In this document: one piece after another, positions 10,880 through 21,166 of the stretch
How the letters are laid out: each line of letters opens with the position of its first letter
Numbering within the stretch: the stretch's first letter is position 1
Source: Austropuccinia psidii
Taxonomy: Eukaryota > Basidiomycota > Pucciniomycetes > Pucciniales > Sphaerophragmiaceae
Direction: 5' to 3'
Assembly (NCBI GenBank): GCA_023105745.1
Contig: JALGQZ010000001.1
Coordinates: 42,804,082 to 42,868,081, forward strand
Length of the DNA: 64,000 bases
Notes under the pieces: model-generated
Databases searched by the model: none
Seen by the model: only the letters and a program-made list of their open reading frames with translations
Told to the model about the DNA's origin: nothing
Position numbers and translations under genes: made by a program

Positions 10880-11543
10880 CTTTAAAGAAATAAAAGAAAG
10901 AAAATTATACAAGTAAAGAAAGAAAGAAAAATAATAAGAGAAAATGAGAGTAAAGAAAGAAATAAAGAAAAATCCTGATGGTTGGTCCTTCTTGTGGTGA
11001 GTTGCTTGATTCTGGCCAAAAAAAAGTGTCTGAAAAGTGAAAACCAAGCATTTTGATGCTCACAAAGTGGCCAAGGTGATGTTTTACAAGAAGTAGAACC
11101 CTCAGGGATGCATACCAGGAGATGGAACTTACTTTCATAACTTCCACTCCCCACCAAGCACCATAAGACTGAAATAAATTGCCATAAATGCCTTCTGAAA
11201 TGATTTGCCATAAATGACTACTGAAATGAATTGCCGTAAATGACTTGAAGTAATGAATGTCTTGAATTATGATGATTGGCATAAAATGAAATGATAATAA
11301 AGAAAGAAAATGAAACATAAAGAAAGAAAGAAAGAAAGAAAATATTTGGCCATATCTTGATAAGGTCCAAATGGAGGGTATTGATGTTGTATGCTTCCTG
11401 AACCTGTCCAAGGAATTGACAAGTGCTCACAAAGTGGCCAAGGTGATGCTTACAACAACATATGGGTAGAATACCCCCTTAAAGGTGCATGCCAGGAGAG
11501 GAACTTACTTTCATAACTTCTTCTCCCCACCAAGCACCATAAA
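10880..11543. repeat. Low-complexity AAAG tracts and a duplicated segment of about 115 bp
   Basis: This gene-free stretch lies between the antisense gene and pol of element H. It has GAAA/AAAG microsatellite tracts (about 10880-10975 and 11300-11342) and two diverged direct copies of a segment, about 11054-11165 and 11423-11543, both containing CACAAAGTGGCCAAGGTGAT and CTTACTTTCATAACTTC. Between them is a short array of TGCCATAAATGACTNCTGAAATG-like units (11180-11245). Minus-strand ORFs here are products of the simple repeats. Confidence 0.7.
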
Positions 11544-11544
11544 A

Positions 11545-14500
11545 TCAAACTCTTGAGGTATTTGGACCAGGCTTGTCTGGATACAATGAGTGGAAATCCT
11601 TGACAAGGTCTGGTGAGTTGGTAAGGTTGGAAGCTGGTTCCCAAGTGGTTCTTTCTGGGTCTTCACTGAATCCTTTCCACTCTACAAGATACCATAAATT
11701 ACCTCTTTTGAGTTTTGAGTCCAGAACCTGAGCCACTTCCCATTCTTCTTGCTCTTCCACTAAAACTGGTGGTGGCGGCAATTGATGACGATTTGGGATA
11801 GTTGAATGCTTGACTGGTTCTAATAAGGACACATGGAATACAGGGTGAACTGTCTTCCATTGCTGAGGCAACTTGAGGTGATATGCATGGCTGCCAATCT
11901 TCTTAAGAACTTCAAAGGGTCCCAACCATCTTTCTGATAATTTCTTGGTGGGTCTTGTTGTCTTGATGTTCTTGGAAGCTAGCCATACTTTGTCCCCAGG
12001 TTGGAAATCAGGTGGAATTGCCCTATTTCTATCTGCATACTTCTTGAATCTCCTTATTGCTGACTCTAATTCTTCTTTGACAACTTGCTGTACTGATTGG
12101 AGTTTTGTTGATAACTTTCCAGCCGGTGAGTCTTGAGAAATATGGATTGAGTCAAAGCTGGGATTTCTTCCATAAATGGTGAAAAAAGGTGATTGCTTGG
12201 TTGATGAATGTTCTGCATTATTATAGGCAAATTCAGCCAGAGGGAGCCAGGTGTACCAGTCATCTTGATGATAGCTGACATACATCCGAAGGTACTGTTC
12301 TAGTATCTGATTTACCCTCTCTGTCTGTCCATCTGTTGCAGGGTGAAAGGCAGTTGAAAGATCTCTTGATATCTTGAGCTGCTGACACAATTGAGTCCAG
12401 AATGATGAAACAAATAAGGATCCTCTATCACTGACAATACTGACTGGGAGTCCATGCTTGGAAAATACATGGCTAATGAATATTTGAGCTAAATCCAGAG
12501 CAGTGATTGTGCCATAAGTTGGAATGAAGATTGCCATTTTTGAGAATCTGTCCACAACTACTAAAATTGAATCAAAGTTGTTGGACAGTGGCAATTGAGT
12601 GATAAAGTCCATTGATAATGAATTCCAAGGACCAGATGGAATTGAAAGAGGCTTGAGTAATCCAAACTTCTTGTGATGGATGTTCTTGTTTCTTGAACAT
12701 TGCTGACATGAGGACACATAGTCCTTGATGAATTGATTCATGCCAGCCCAATAAAGATCCCTCTTGATGAGCTTGAGGGTCTTCTCCTGGCCAGGATGGC
12801 CAGCCAATGGTGAGTCATGACGCTTTTGAAGAATATTGAGTTGAAGTTCTTCATTGCTTGGGATTACCACTCTATCTTTGAATAATAATAACTTGGCTTG
12901 AGGTTCAAGAGAATAATCTGGAACTGATTCACCTCTTGCTAGTTGCTTGAGTATTTCTTTATAGTCTTTGTCTTGCCATACTTCTTCTTGAATCTTGTCA
13001 ACTAAATCTGAGAAAATTTCCACTTTGATTGAGAAGAATCTTGACTCTTGAATTCCATCTTGCTTAAGTACTTGATGAAAACTCTGAGGATTCTTGCTGA
13101 TGAAGTCCACCCCCCTCTCTGGGTACACGTCGTCCCGACGTGACAAGGCATCTGGTAAAGTGGCCAGCCTGCCTGGGCGGTAAGTGATAGTGAAATGAAA
13201 TTCTGAGAGAAATTCAGCCCAACGGGCCTGACGACGAGTAAGAACTTTGGAAGACATGAAATATTGCAAGGAAGAGTGGTCTGTCAAGACCTCAAAAGGA
13301 TTGGAAAGAGAAAGAAGAAATGCTCTCCAGCGCTTGAGAGCCCAAACTATGCCAAGGAGTTCCTTGTCATGAATCTCATAGTTGAGCTCAGCTGGTAAGA
13401 GCTTGCGACTATCAAATGCAATGGGATGCTTTCCAGAGTCATTCACCTGACTCAGTACGGGGCCCAATGCATAATCAGAAGCATCAGTCTCTACTATAGT
13501 AGGTAGAGAAGGATTAAAATGAGATAAGATAGGAGCAGAGGTGAAAGCTTCTTTGAGTGCTTGAAACTGACTAAGAGCTTCCTCATTGAAGATGAAGGGA
13601 GAATCTTTTTTAAGGAGGGAAGTGAGAGAAGTGATTTTTTTAGAATAATTTTTAATGAAACGTCGATAAAAATTGGCAAAGCCAAGAAAAGATTGAAGAG
13701 CCTTGATGTTTCTGGGCTGAGGCCAATTGAGGATTTGCTGAACTTTTGAAGAATCCATCTTGAGGCCATCACTTGAAACAACATAGCCCAAGTATTCCAC
13801 ACTTGAGGCATGGAATACACACTTGGAGGCTTTGGCAAACAGATTATTGTCCCTCAGTCTTTGAAGGACAGAGGCCACATGTTTGACATGTTCCTCCTCA
13901 GAACTGGAAAAGACCATAATATCATCTAGATAAACCACAACAAACACATCCAAAAAATCTGCAAAGATATCATTTACTAGATTTTGGAAAGAAGCAGGAG
14001 CATTGGTCAAACCAAATGGCATGACCAAATACTCATAACTGCCATATTTGGTTCTAAAGGCAGTTAAGTGCTCATCCCCCTCTTTGATTCTCAGAAGGTT
14101 ATATGCACCACGCAAATCTATCTTGGAGAAGATAGTGGAACCGTTGAATACGGTAAGAAGCTGGTTCATAGGAGGAACAGGGTATCTGTTCTTCCTAGTG
14201 ACAGCATTGAGTTTGCGGTAGTCAACACACAAACGAAGACCTCCATCCTTTTTCTTGACAAAAAGGACAGGTGCTCCTGTTGAAGAGGAGCTTGGTCTAA
14301 TGAAACCTTTCTCTACATTCTCTGAAATGTAGGCCCGCAGTGTTTCTGACTCTTGATTTGATAATGAGTAGATAACACCAATCGGAGGTAGAAGACCCTC
14401 CAATTCGATATGGTGATCACAGGCGCGGTGTGGAGGAAGTTTCTCTGCTTTCACCTTGGAGAATACATCCAAATATTGGTGATAAGCAGGAGGAACAACC

Positions 14501-15246
14501 TTCAACACAGTTTCAATTTCTTCTGGCTCTTCCTCCTCATCCCACTGCTCCTCCAGGGATGCATGAAAAGATAAGGGAGGAAGGTCCATATCTCCTTGGA
14601 AGAGATGAAGTGAAGATATGGCAACATCTTCTCCAACATCCTTTATCTCTTTGAAGACTTCATCTCTTGATGGAAGTAATGACTGAGAGGGAATTATGGA
14701 AGGGATATGGACAGAAGAAGGGATGGAAGGTGTCTTAAGTTCACCAGCCAGAGCAACACTGTTGACAGCAGTGGCTAAGTCATTACTAGTAGAAGGAATA
14801 ATACCACTAGAATCCTTATGATTAGAATCATAGGTGATCAATCCATTTTTCCAATCAATAATGGGATTGAAATGGTAAAGGAAATCATAGCCCAATATCA
14901 GGTCTTCTCCTTTGGGTGAATCTATGATAAAGAAATCCCATTCAAAGCTTGGGAAGGAAGGCAAGTCAACTACCCACTTGGTATAATGGGTGATGAACAA
15001 GGCAGGGGATTCATTAGAATCCAAAATGAAAAGAGGGATCTTTTCAGGGAGCTCTGACAGAGTCAATGAGTACTTGAGAACAAAATTCTTTGCAATAAAA
15101 GAGTTTGTAGCACCAGAATCAATGAGAATACTATAAAAAATATCAGAGACAGAAGAGAAAATAAGAAATTTTAAAGATTTCTTGACACTAGTATTCAGAG
15201 TGCACAATTGTGCTCTTGAAGGAAATAAGTGAGAACCATTGAACAC
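11545..15246 (-). CDS. Element H Pol: protease, RT, RNase H, integrase, chromodomain (1233 codons)
   Basis: One uninterrupted frame. Protease active site DSGATNSF lies at residues 43-50. RT has the FGLTNAP block near 411 and catalytic YLDD at 439-442. RNase H has TDAS (D588), E629, D656 and DALSR (D699). Integrase has a zinc region H810, H817, C847, C850 and the catalytic triad D880, D940, E976. A GPF motif is at 1109-1111. A C-terminal chromodomain (about 1167-1220, YLVEWKGFSEDPERTTWEP) should bind methylated histone H3 and steer integration to heterochromatin, as known for chromoviruses. All catalytic residues are present, so this Pol could be active. The listed first codon is GTG; the frame is open upstream to the gag overlap, so expression by -1 frameshifting from gag is more likely than initiation here. 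Confidence 0.95.
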   Translation of the reverse strand: MFNGSHLFPSRAQLCTLNTSVKKSLKFLIFSSVSDIFYSILIDSGATNSFIAKNFVLKYSLTLSELPEKIPLFILDSNESPALFITHYTKWVVDLPSFPSFEWDFFIIDSPKGEDLILGYDFLYHFNPIIDWKNGLITYDSNHKDSSGIIPSTSNDLATAVNSVALAGELKTPSIPSSVHIPSIIPSQSLLPSRDEVFKEIKDVGEDVAISSLHLFQGDMDLPPLSFHASLEEQWDEEEEPEEIETVLKVVPPAYHQYLDVFSKVKAEKLPPHRACDHHIELEGLLPPIGVIYSLSNQESETLRAYISENVEKGFIRPSSSSTGAPVLFVKKKDGGLRLCVDYRKLNAVTRKNRYPVPPMNQLLTVFNGSTIFSKIDLRGAYNLLRIKEGDEHLTAFRTKYGSYEYLVMPFGLTNAPASFQNLVNDIFADFLDVFVVVYLDDIMVFSSSEEEHVKHVASVLQRLRDNNLFAKASKCVFHASSVEYLGYVVSSDGLKMDSSKVQQILNWPQPRNIKALQSFLGFANFYRRFIKNYSKKITSLTSLLKKDSPFIFNEEALSQFQALKEAFTSAPILSHFNPSLPTIVETDASDYALGPVLSQVNDSGKHPIAFDSRKLLPAELNYEIHDKELLGIVWALKRWRAFLLSLSNPFEVLTDHSSLQYFMSSKVLTRRQARWAEFLSEFHFTITYRPGRLATLPDALSRRDDVYPERGVDFISKNPQSFHQVLKQDGIQESRFFSIKVEIFSDLVDKIQEEVWQDKDYKEILKQLARGESVPDYSLEPQAKLLLFKDRVVIPSNEELQLNILQKRHDSPLAGHPGQEKTLKLIKRDLYWAGMNQFIKDYVSSCQQCSRNKNIHHKKFGLLKPLSIPSGPWNSLSMDFITQLPLSNNFDSILVVVDRFSKMAIFIPTYGTITALDLAQIFISHVFSKHGLPVSIVSDRGSLFVSSFWTQLCQQLKISRDLSTAFHPATDGQTERVNQILEQYLRMYVSYHQDDWYTWLPLAEFAYNNAEHSSTKQSPFFTIYGRNPSFDSIHISQDSPAGKLSTKLQSVQQVVKEELESAIRRFKKYADRNRAIPPDFQPGDKVWLASKNIKTTRPTKKLSERWLGPFEVLKKIGSHAYHLKLPQQWKTVHPVFHVSLLEPVKHSTIPNRHQLPPPPVLVEEQEEWEVAQVLDSKLKRGNLWYLVEWKGFSEDPERTTWEPASNLTNSPDLVKDFHSLYPDKPGPNTSRV

Positions 15247-15260
15247 ATCATGATCCCCAC

Positions 15261-16622
15261 TCAGGCTTTTCCCTGCTTGCTAGGGAAGCCTCCTGATGAT
15301 GACCCAGGCTTGTTCTGAGGTCTCTTGAAGAATTTTTCAATTGGGTGCTTGCCACCACAATAAGTACACAACCCTGCTTGAATCCTCCTCTCCTTTTCAG
15401 AACCGATTAATTTATTGTCCTTATTGAGGAGAGCAGCATGGGGTTTGTCCTTTGAAGATTGAAATTGCTTGCCCTTCTTATTCTTCTTCTGATGAGGCCT
15501 CTTTTGAAATGAGTTTTGAGGAGGCCTAGATTGATTGGATCCACTGACTGGAGGCTTCTTTTCTTGATTGCCACCCTTTTCCTTTTGCCTCTCATGATAT
15601 CTTGTGTCTAATTCTAAAGTGACATCCATAAGTTCTTGAAGAGTATCAAAAGTTCCAGGGTGAGAAGCCAACTGATCCAATAATCTTGATGCCAATCCTC
15701 TTCTTTAAACATGGATATAAGCTCTTTCCCCCCAATCTCCAATTCTTGACATTAAGCTTCTGAAATCTGCTATGTACAAGGAAACATGACCACTTTCCTT
15801 CATCCTCAAATTGTCCAACTCTTGTTCAGCTTTCCTGACTTCATTGGGGTCACCAAAAAGAGTGAATAATTGAGATTCAAACAATGGCCAATTATTGAGG
15901 AGGTAGGAAGGGTCTTCATTGGAAATATTTGAGAGGTAAGGTTCAATCCATTTGCCAGCTCTACCAGTAAGAAAAGAAGTTGAGTACAAAACCTTCTTCC
16001 TGTCAGAGAAGAAGTTTTCTGGATCATTATGGAAAATTAGTTGACAGGATTGGATAAATCCTCTCAACTTATGAGCTTGAGTACCATCAAAAGAATCAGG
16101 TGCCTTCATGGATGGAGTCTTGAAAGCAGGGGCTTTGGAATTGTCCCTGGGGGCAACTGCTTGAGTGAGTTGTCCCATGAATTGAGTCATCTGCTCCATC
16201 ATCTTGAGGAGACTTGGATCAGTTTGAGAGACAAGAGGTTGACTAGAAAGGGCTAGATTAGAACCCTGAGGTACCTCTGGGGCATTTGCCAAGGCATCTG
16301 CCACTTCAGTTTCCCCAGAATCTTCCTCTTCCACAGACTCTTCCCCCTCTTCATCTTCAACTTCCCCTAATCTTGCTCTTGCACCTTCAGACATGCCGGG
16401 GTAGCCACCCAAAAGTCCAGAAAAGGATCTTGATCTTCTAGATTTCATTCCACCTCTTCTTGAGGGTGCTGCTCCTTCCATTGGTGGTCCTCTGTCCAAA
16501 TTTGCACTCAGTTGATGAACTGATGGTGTGCGGTCAAGAGGAGCCCTTGCTGTAGGAGTGAGAACAGCTGGAATTTTCTGGGATCTAGTATTCTTTGCTG
16601 GGGGGCTATGCTGGACTGGCAT
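15261..16622 (-). pseudogene. Element H Gag with one internal stop
   Basis: The frame starts at ATG 16620-16622 and runs to TGA 15261-15263, interrupted by one TAA at 15705-15707. Reading continues in the same frame after the stop, and the flanks align without a gap to the Gag of element I around 59469, so this is a single nonsense change. Features in order are a disordered S/P/R-rich N-terminus, an acidic EED/EEE stretch, a retrotransposon-gag core (about residues 165-310, with FDGTQAHKLRGFIQSC and a GDPN motif), a Lys-rich tail and a degenerate zinc knuckle CTYCGGKH in which the last cysteine position is phenylalanine. Because Pol and the LTRs are nearly pristine, the stop is recent, is suppressed, or is a sequencing error. 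Confidence 0.88.
15267..15273 (-). promoter_or_regulatory. Candidate -1 ribosomal frameshift site G GGA AAA at the gag/pol junction
   Basis: In gag frame the minus strand reads CAG GGA AAA GCC TGA, so G GGA AAA fits the X XXY YYZ rule in the correct phase, just before the gag stop. The -1 frame is the pol frame and is open from 12 bases upstream of the heptamer into pol. The same heptamer and phase occur in element I at 59927-59933. No clear downstream stem-loop was found by eye. Confidence 0.55.
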
Positions 16623-17270
16623 TATGAAAAGAATTAAAATAACTTGATGATATTAAGAAGAATAATCAGGCTTGGCCAAATCAATCACAATAAAATCTTG
16701 ATGAATCTTGAGGAATCAATTCAAATCTTGAGGAATCAAATTCAATCAACAGTCAAATAAATTCAATCAATCAACAATCAATTCAATCAAATATCAATAA
16801 TCTTGAGGAAATCAATAATCAATCAATATTCAATCAATAATCAATCAATAGGTGTCTTCAAATGAAATCAAGTCTTGAGGAATCAATCAATCAGTTCAAA
16901 ATCTTCAGAAATCAATTCAATATCTTGAGAGTTCAAAGTCAATAAATCCAATAAATCCTGAATAAATAACCCAAATGAATCCCAATGAATAATCCAATCA
17001 ATTAAACCAATCAATAATCCCTAGATAAAACCTGAATAAGAACACAGAAGAAATTTGATTGATAAAAATAAAATAAAGTGATGAAATGGTCAGCAATGAT
17101 TAAGAAAGGAAAAAGAATCAATTTTCATAAGAATGAAATGAATGAGATGAAAATTGATGAGAGAGAAAATTTCATAGAAAATCATAAAAAATCATAAAAT
17201 CATGAAAAGGTCATAATTGATGAATGAGAGGAAATGAATATAAATGAATGAAGAGAAAGAATCAAATATG
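16623..17270 (-). other. Element H 5' leader with AATC-type simple repeats
   Basis: This is the untranslated leader between the 5' LTR and gag. It is dominated by CAATCAAT/AATCAATC repeats (about 16640-17030) and A-rich GAATGA-type sequence. Element I has a comparable GATTGATTG leader at about 58140-58600. No ORF of note. Confidence 0.7.
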
Positions 17271-17284
17271 AGTTAATTAATTTA
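17271..17284 (-). promoter_or_regulatory. Primer site of element H, complementary to its own LTR
   Basis: One base inside the 5' LTR the minus strand reads TAAATTAATTAACT. There is no TGG as expected for a tRNA primer. The exact complement of these 14 bases occurs inside each LTR (17646-17659 and 8154-8167). This matches the Tf1/sushi arrangement, where the 5' end of the transcript folds back to prime reverse transcription. Confidence 0.55.
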
Positions 17285-17285
17285 A

Positions 17286-18043
17286 TGTCACAGGGGCTCT
17301 TCGAAGTGAAGAGGGCCTGGCACTCAGTAAACTGGGACTCACTTATGGAGGGCTCAAGGATAAGATAAAAGGGGATACACTTAAGAGTGTTAAAGATAAA
17401 TTGCTAAAGAATAAATATAAGAAAAGCAGCAACAAAAGATAAGAGTAAAGAATAGAAGAGCCAACCACAAACAAGTCCAAGTCCACTGTTTCAACCTGTC
17501 AGAATGGGAAGAGAAGGGTTAATAAGGATATGGCCACCCAACTCATACTGTACAGGCAAAGAGAGAAATGCAAAGACTAACTTAAGATTAAATAATTATA
17601 ATACCCAAAATAAGGATAAGAGTAATTATAAAATAATAAATAAACTAAATTAATTAACTGGGGAAAAGTCCCCAGGGGGGAGAAAGATGGGCTGGTATAT
17701 GTGAGAATCACCAGCCCTGATCCAGAGAAGAATTTTCATGAGAATAATTGATTGTTGAATTGAGTCTGGCCAATACAGGTCCTGTACAGCTGTACAGAAC
17801 CTGTACAAGAGGTGTGGTGTATTTGAGTGATCATACAGTTTCATACTGGTGTATTGAAACTGTATTGGGTGAATCCATCCTGTACAAGTATTGACAGGCT
17901 GTATTGATGTACCAAACTGTATGCATGTTTCAGAATGAAGATTGCTGAAACTGACTGCTGATGCAGATACTGGATTTGCTGATTTGAGGTGTTTGAGTGG
18001 GTGTATGAATGAATACCCTTACCCCTGATGGATGGTTGTTACA
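17286..18043 (-). repeat. Element H 5' LTR (758 bp)
   Basis: It is the partner of 7809-8551 and ends at TSD CTATA (18044-18048). On the minus strand it runs from TGTAACAACC to CCCTGTGACA. A CACATATACC TATA-like box lies about 40 bases upstream of the AGTTAATTAATTTA site, with a GGGGACTTTTCCCC stem-loop in between, so that site is a plausible transcript start. The palindrome CTGTACAGCTGTACAG is at 17782-17797. Confidence 0.93.
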
Positions 18044-19245
18044 CTATAAGAGGACATGAAGTTTATATTACTCTTAATATTGACAGACCATATCCTCCAG
18101 TACTTGGAAGACCAGCTTATCCAGCCAGTCCCAGAGCTAGAGAAGCCTTGGAAACACATATCCAAGAGTTAATCCAACTTGGTGTGCTAAGGAAAGTAGG
18201 CCATAATGAGGAAGTTGAAGTAACAACACCTGTTATTATTTCCTGGCATAATGATAAGTCAAGAATGGTTGGAGATTTCAGAGCATTGAATACCTACACA
18301 GTCCCAGATAGGTATCCAATCCCTAGAATTCAAGAAACCCTGACTCAATTGTCTAAAGCCAAGTATATAACATCAATGGATGCATTGAAAGGCTTCAATC
18401 AAGATGTTTTGACGCCTAAAGCTAAGAAATTACTTAGAATTATCACTCACTGTGGTATTTATGAGTATCTTAGAATGCCATTTGGCATAAAAAATTGTCC
18501 ATCCCATTATCAAAGAATGATGAATACCATCTTTCCCACAGAATTGTCTGAAGGATGGCTTATCAATTATATTGATGATATTATAATATGTTCTGATTCA
18601 TGGTATTTGCACCTTGAAAGACTTTCAAGAGTACTTCACAAGGTTGCAGAAGTGAACATGAAACTTTCACTTAAGAAATGCAATTTTGGTTTTGAAGAAC
18701 TCAAAGCATTAGGACATATTGCTTCAGGTTTAAGCTTGGGTATTGACAAAAACAAAGTAGCAGCAGTGTTACTTAAGGCAATACCCCAGAATGAAAAAGA
18801 AATGATGTCTTTTCTTGGGTTTGCCAGTTATTATAGGGAACACTTGAAAGACTTTGCAATTCTAGCCAAGTCACTTTATAGAATCTGTGATCAACAGACT
18901 GTATTTGAGATGACACAGGAAAGAATTAAAGCTTATAAGAAGATAAGGAGAGCTCTTACAGAAGCACCTTTACTACTCATTCCTGAATGGAATATTCCTT
19001 TTAAATTGTACATTGATGCATGTGGAGATGAATTAGGAGCAGCCCTACATCAAGTGCAAATTATTGATGACAAACCTACAGAAGGACCAGTTTGTTACAT
19101 CTCAAGACAAATCAAACCAACAGAAGCCAGATATGGTGCAAGCCAAATGGAGTGCTTATTTTTGGTATGGGCACTTGAGAAATTACACTATTATATTTAT
19201 GGCAGTGTTTTTGAAGTGATAACTGACTGTAATGCAGTAAAATAA
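18044..19245 (+). pseudogene. Element A Pol: RT and RNase H, resumed after element H
   Basis: The frame resumes at the CTATA duplication. The first few codons of the open frame at 18028 belong to the H LTR and are not part of this protein. RT blocks include [17 protein letters not shown] and the catalytic box YIDD (near 18570). RNase H follows with [13 protein letters not shown] and EALEKL-type motifs. The frame stops at TAA 19243-19245 within RNase H, where the homologous position in B and C is a serine codon, so this is a nonsense mutation. H therefore sits between protease and RT of A. Confidence 0.88.
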
Positions 19246-21020
19246 CTTCTTAACATGAAAACTCCCAACAGACATATGTTGAGATGGCAAATAGCCATTC
19301 TGGAATATAGAGGAAACATGACTATAGTCCACAAAGCAGGAAACATTGACAAGAATGCTTATGGACTTAGAAGGTGGGCATTAGCCAACACTCCTGATAA
19401 CCCAGCTTATTTACCTTTGGAAGCTGAACCACAGATTCCAATTGAAGGGATTAACATAACTGATATTGGGACTGAATTCTTTGAAGAGGTCAGAGAATCT
19501 TATAAAAAGGACAAGAATTGCCATATCTTGACTTCTTTATTAGATAAAGACTGCAAAGATACATCTTTGGTCAATGCACTAGATGAAGTTTGGAGAAATT
19601 CTATTCTGAGGGAAGATTTCACTTGTTTGATGGGATTATTTACCACAGAACCAAACATTCTTGTGTAATGACATTATGTAGCAGATTGCTTATTAATACC
19701 ATTCTTCATGAATGCCATGATAGCATCTACTCTGGACACCTGTCAGAAGACAGAACACTTGAAAAAGTAAAGAACTGTGCATGGTGGCCATCTTGGAGAA
19801 AAGAAACCATTGAATATTGCCATACCTGTGACAGATGTCAAAAAGCAAACAAGAGTACAGGCAAGAAATTTGGACTGATGATTCATATTAAAGAACCAAA
19901 ATACCCTTGGGAAGCTGTTCACATGGATTGGGTCACAGAACTTCCTCCAAGTGGTGACAAAAGTTATAATGCTTGTTTAGTCATTGTAGACAGATATAGC
20001 AAGGCTCCCATATTCTTACCATGTCATAAAGATGACACAGCTATGGATACAGCTCTTCTTCTGTAGAGTAGAGTTATTTCTCATACAGGATTATTTAAGA
20101 ATATCATAAGTGACAGAGATCCCAAGTTCACATCTGCACTTTGGACCAATCTTCATAGATTGTTTGGGACTAAGGTATCATTCTCTACAGCATATCACCC
20201 TCAGACAGATGGGCTAGCAGAGAGGATGATTCAAACTTTAGAAGACATGATCAGGATATTTTGTGCTTATGGGTTAGAATTAAAAGACTCAGATGGCTTT
20301 ACCCATTACTAATGCACTCTGATACCTGCACTAGAATTGGCATACAAGACATCAGTCCATTCTTCCACAGGACAAACTCCTGCTAGGTTAGAAAAAGGAT
20401 GGAATCCAAGACTCCCAGCAGACACACTGAGGAAAGACTTCATTGACATTCATCCTACCGCTTCCAGCTTCAAGATAATGCTTGATAAAGTAAAACATCA
20501 TGCAAAACAAAGTATGAATGATGCTTTTGATTATGCAAAACAGAAGTGGGACAAGAGTCATAAAGTACCAGACTTCAAAGTAGGGGACTTAGTTCTAGTT
20601 TCAACCTTGAATTTTAATAATATCAAAGGCCAAAAGAAACTTAAAGATTCTTATTTATGACCTTTTGTTAAGGTTGCCTTAAATGGAACCAATGCAGTTC
20701 AAATGGAATTGAGTGGTAAATTGGAAAATGAACGTCCCACTTTTCCAGTCAGCTTGATAAAGCCTTATCAACCAGCTGATAAAGAATTGTTTCCTTTAAC
20801 GAACCCAACTCCTTTGACTGTTCCACCAGTGGAACAGAATGAAGACAAAAAGATAAAGAAATTCATTAAAGAAAGGAGACTTAGGGGTAAAAATCAGAGA
20901 GAATATCTTGTCAGATATAGAAATCCAGTACATGAAGATGAATGGCTGGCAGAATCAGAAATACCTGACTCAGATAAACTCTTGAGAAGATTTAGACATG
21001 AAAGAAGGCCACAAGCCTGA
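19246..21020 (+). pseudogene. Element A Pol: RNase H end, integrase and chromodomain, several lesions
   Basis: Frame 19255-19668 carries the RNase H tail and connection; a frameshift near 19600 moves the integrase into 19590-20066. Integrase shows the H/H...C/C zinc region (HTCDRCQ near 19830), MDWV, SDRDPKFTSALW and QTDGLAERM, so the D,D,E residues remain. In-frame stops occur near 20065, 20310 and 20658. The C-terminus (20703-21020) is a chromodomain-like segment, YLVRYRNPVHEDEWL, followed by a basic tail. The protein cannot be made in one piece. Confidence 0.85.
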
Positions 21021-21166
21021 ATATGTCTATTAATGTGCTTTGAATTACTTGATCTGAGTGATGTAAAGAGGTTGGACAGTGGACATTAACACCCCTTTTG
21101 GGGCCTTTTTACTCTTTATACCATTGATAAAATTGTAGTACAATTTTATTTTTGGGTGGGAGGGAA
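21021..21166 (+). promoter_or_regulatory. Element A 3' untranslated stretch and polypurine tract
   Basis: After the pol stop, a short untranslated stretch leads to TGGGTGGGAGGGAA (about 21153-21166), a purine-rich run directly against the 3' LTR. B and C have the equivalent TTTTTAGGGGGAGRGAA at the same place. Confidence 0.75.

Larger units (their letters stand above)
7809..18043 (-). mobile_element. Element H: young chromovirus inserted in element A
   Basis: This 10,235-bp element has TSD CTATA at 7804-7808 and 18044-18048. LTRs of 743 and 758 bp differ by one 15-bp indel and a handful of substitutions, so it is the most recent large insertion here. On the minus strand it carries gag, a single intact protease-RT-RNase H-integrase-chromodomain ORF and a polypurine tract. 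On the plus strand, between pol and the 3' LTR, lies an extra antisense gene with an intron. The 3-kb gap between pol and the 3' LTR is unusually long for a Gypsy element and is explained by that gene. It is of the same family group as I and solo LTR G. Confidence 0.95.

Noticed and set aside
10754..11430. Several overlapping minus-strand ORFs of 70-170 codons rich in Phe/Ser/Leu
   Set aside because: They are translations of GAAA/AAAG simple repeats between the antisense gene and pol of element H, in mutually overlapping frames.
18028..18048. First residues of the 405-codon RT frame as a protein start
   Set aside because: These bases belong to the H LTR and the CTATA duplication; the ATG is fortuitous and element A pol resumes only after them.
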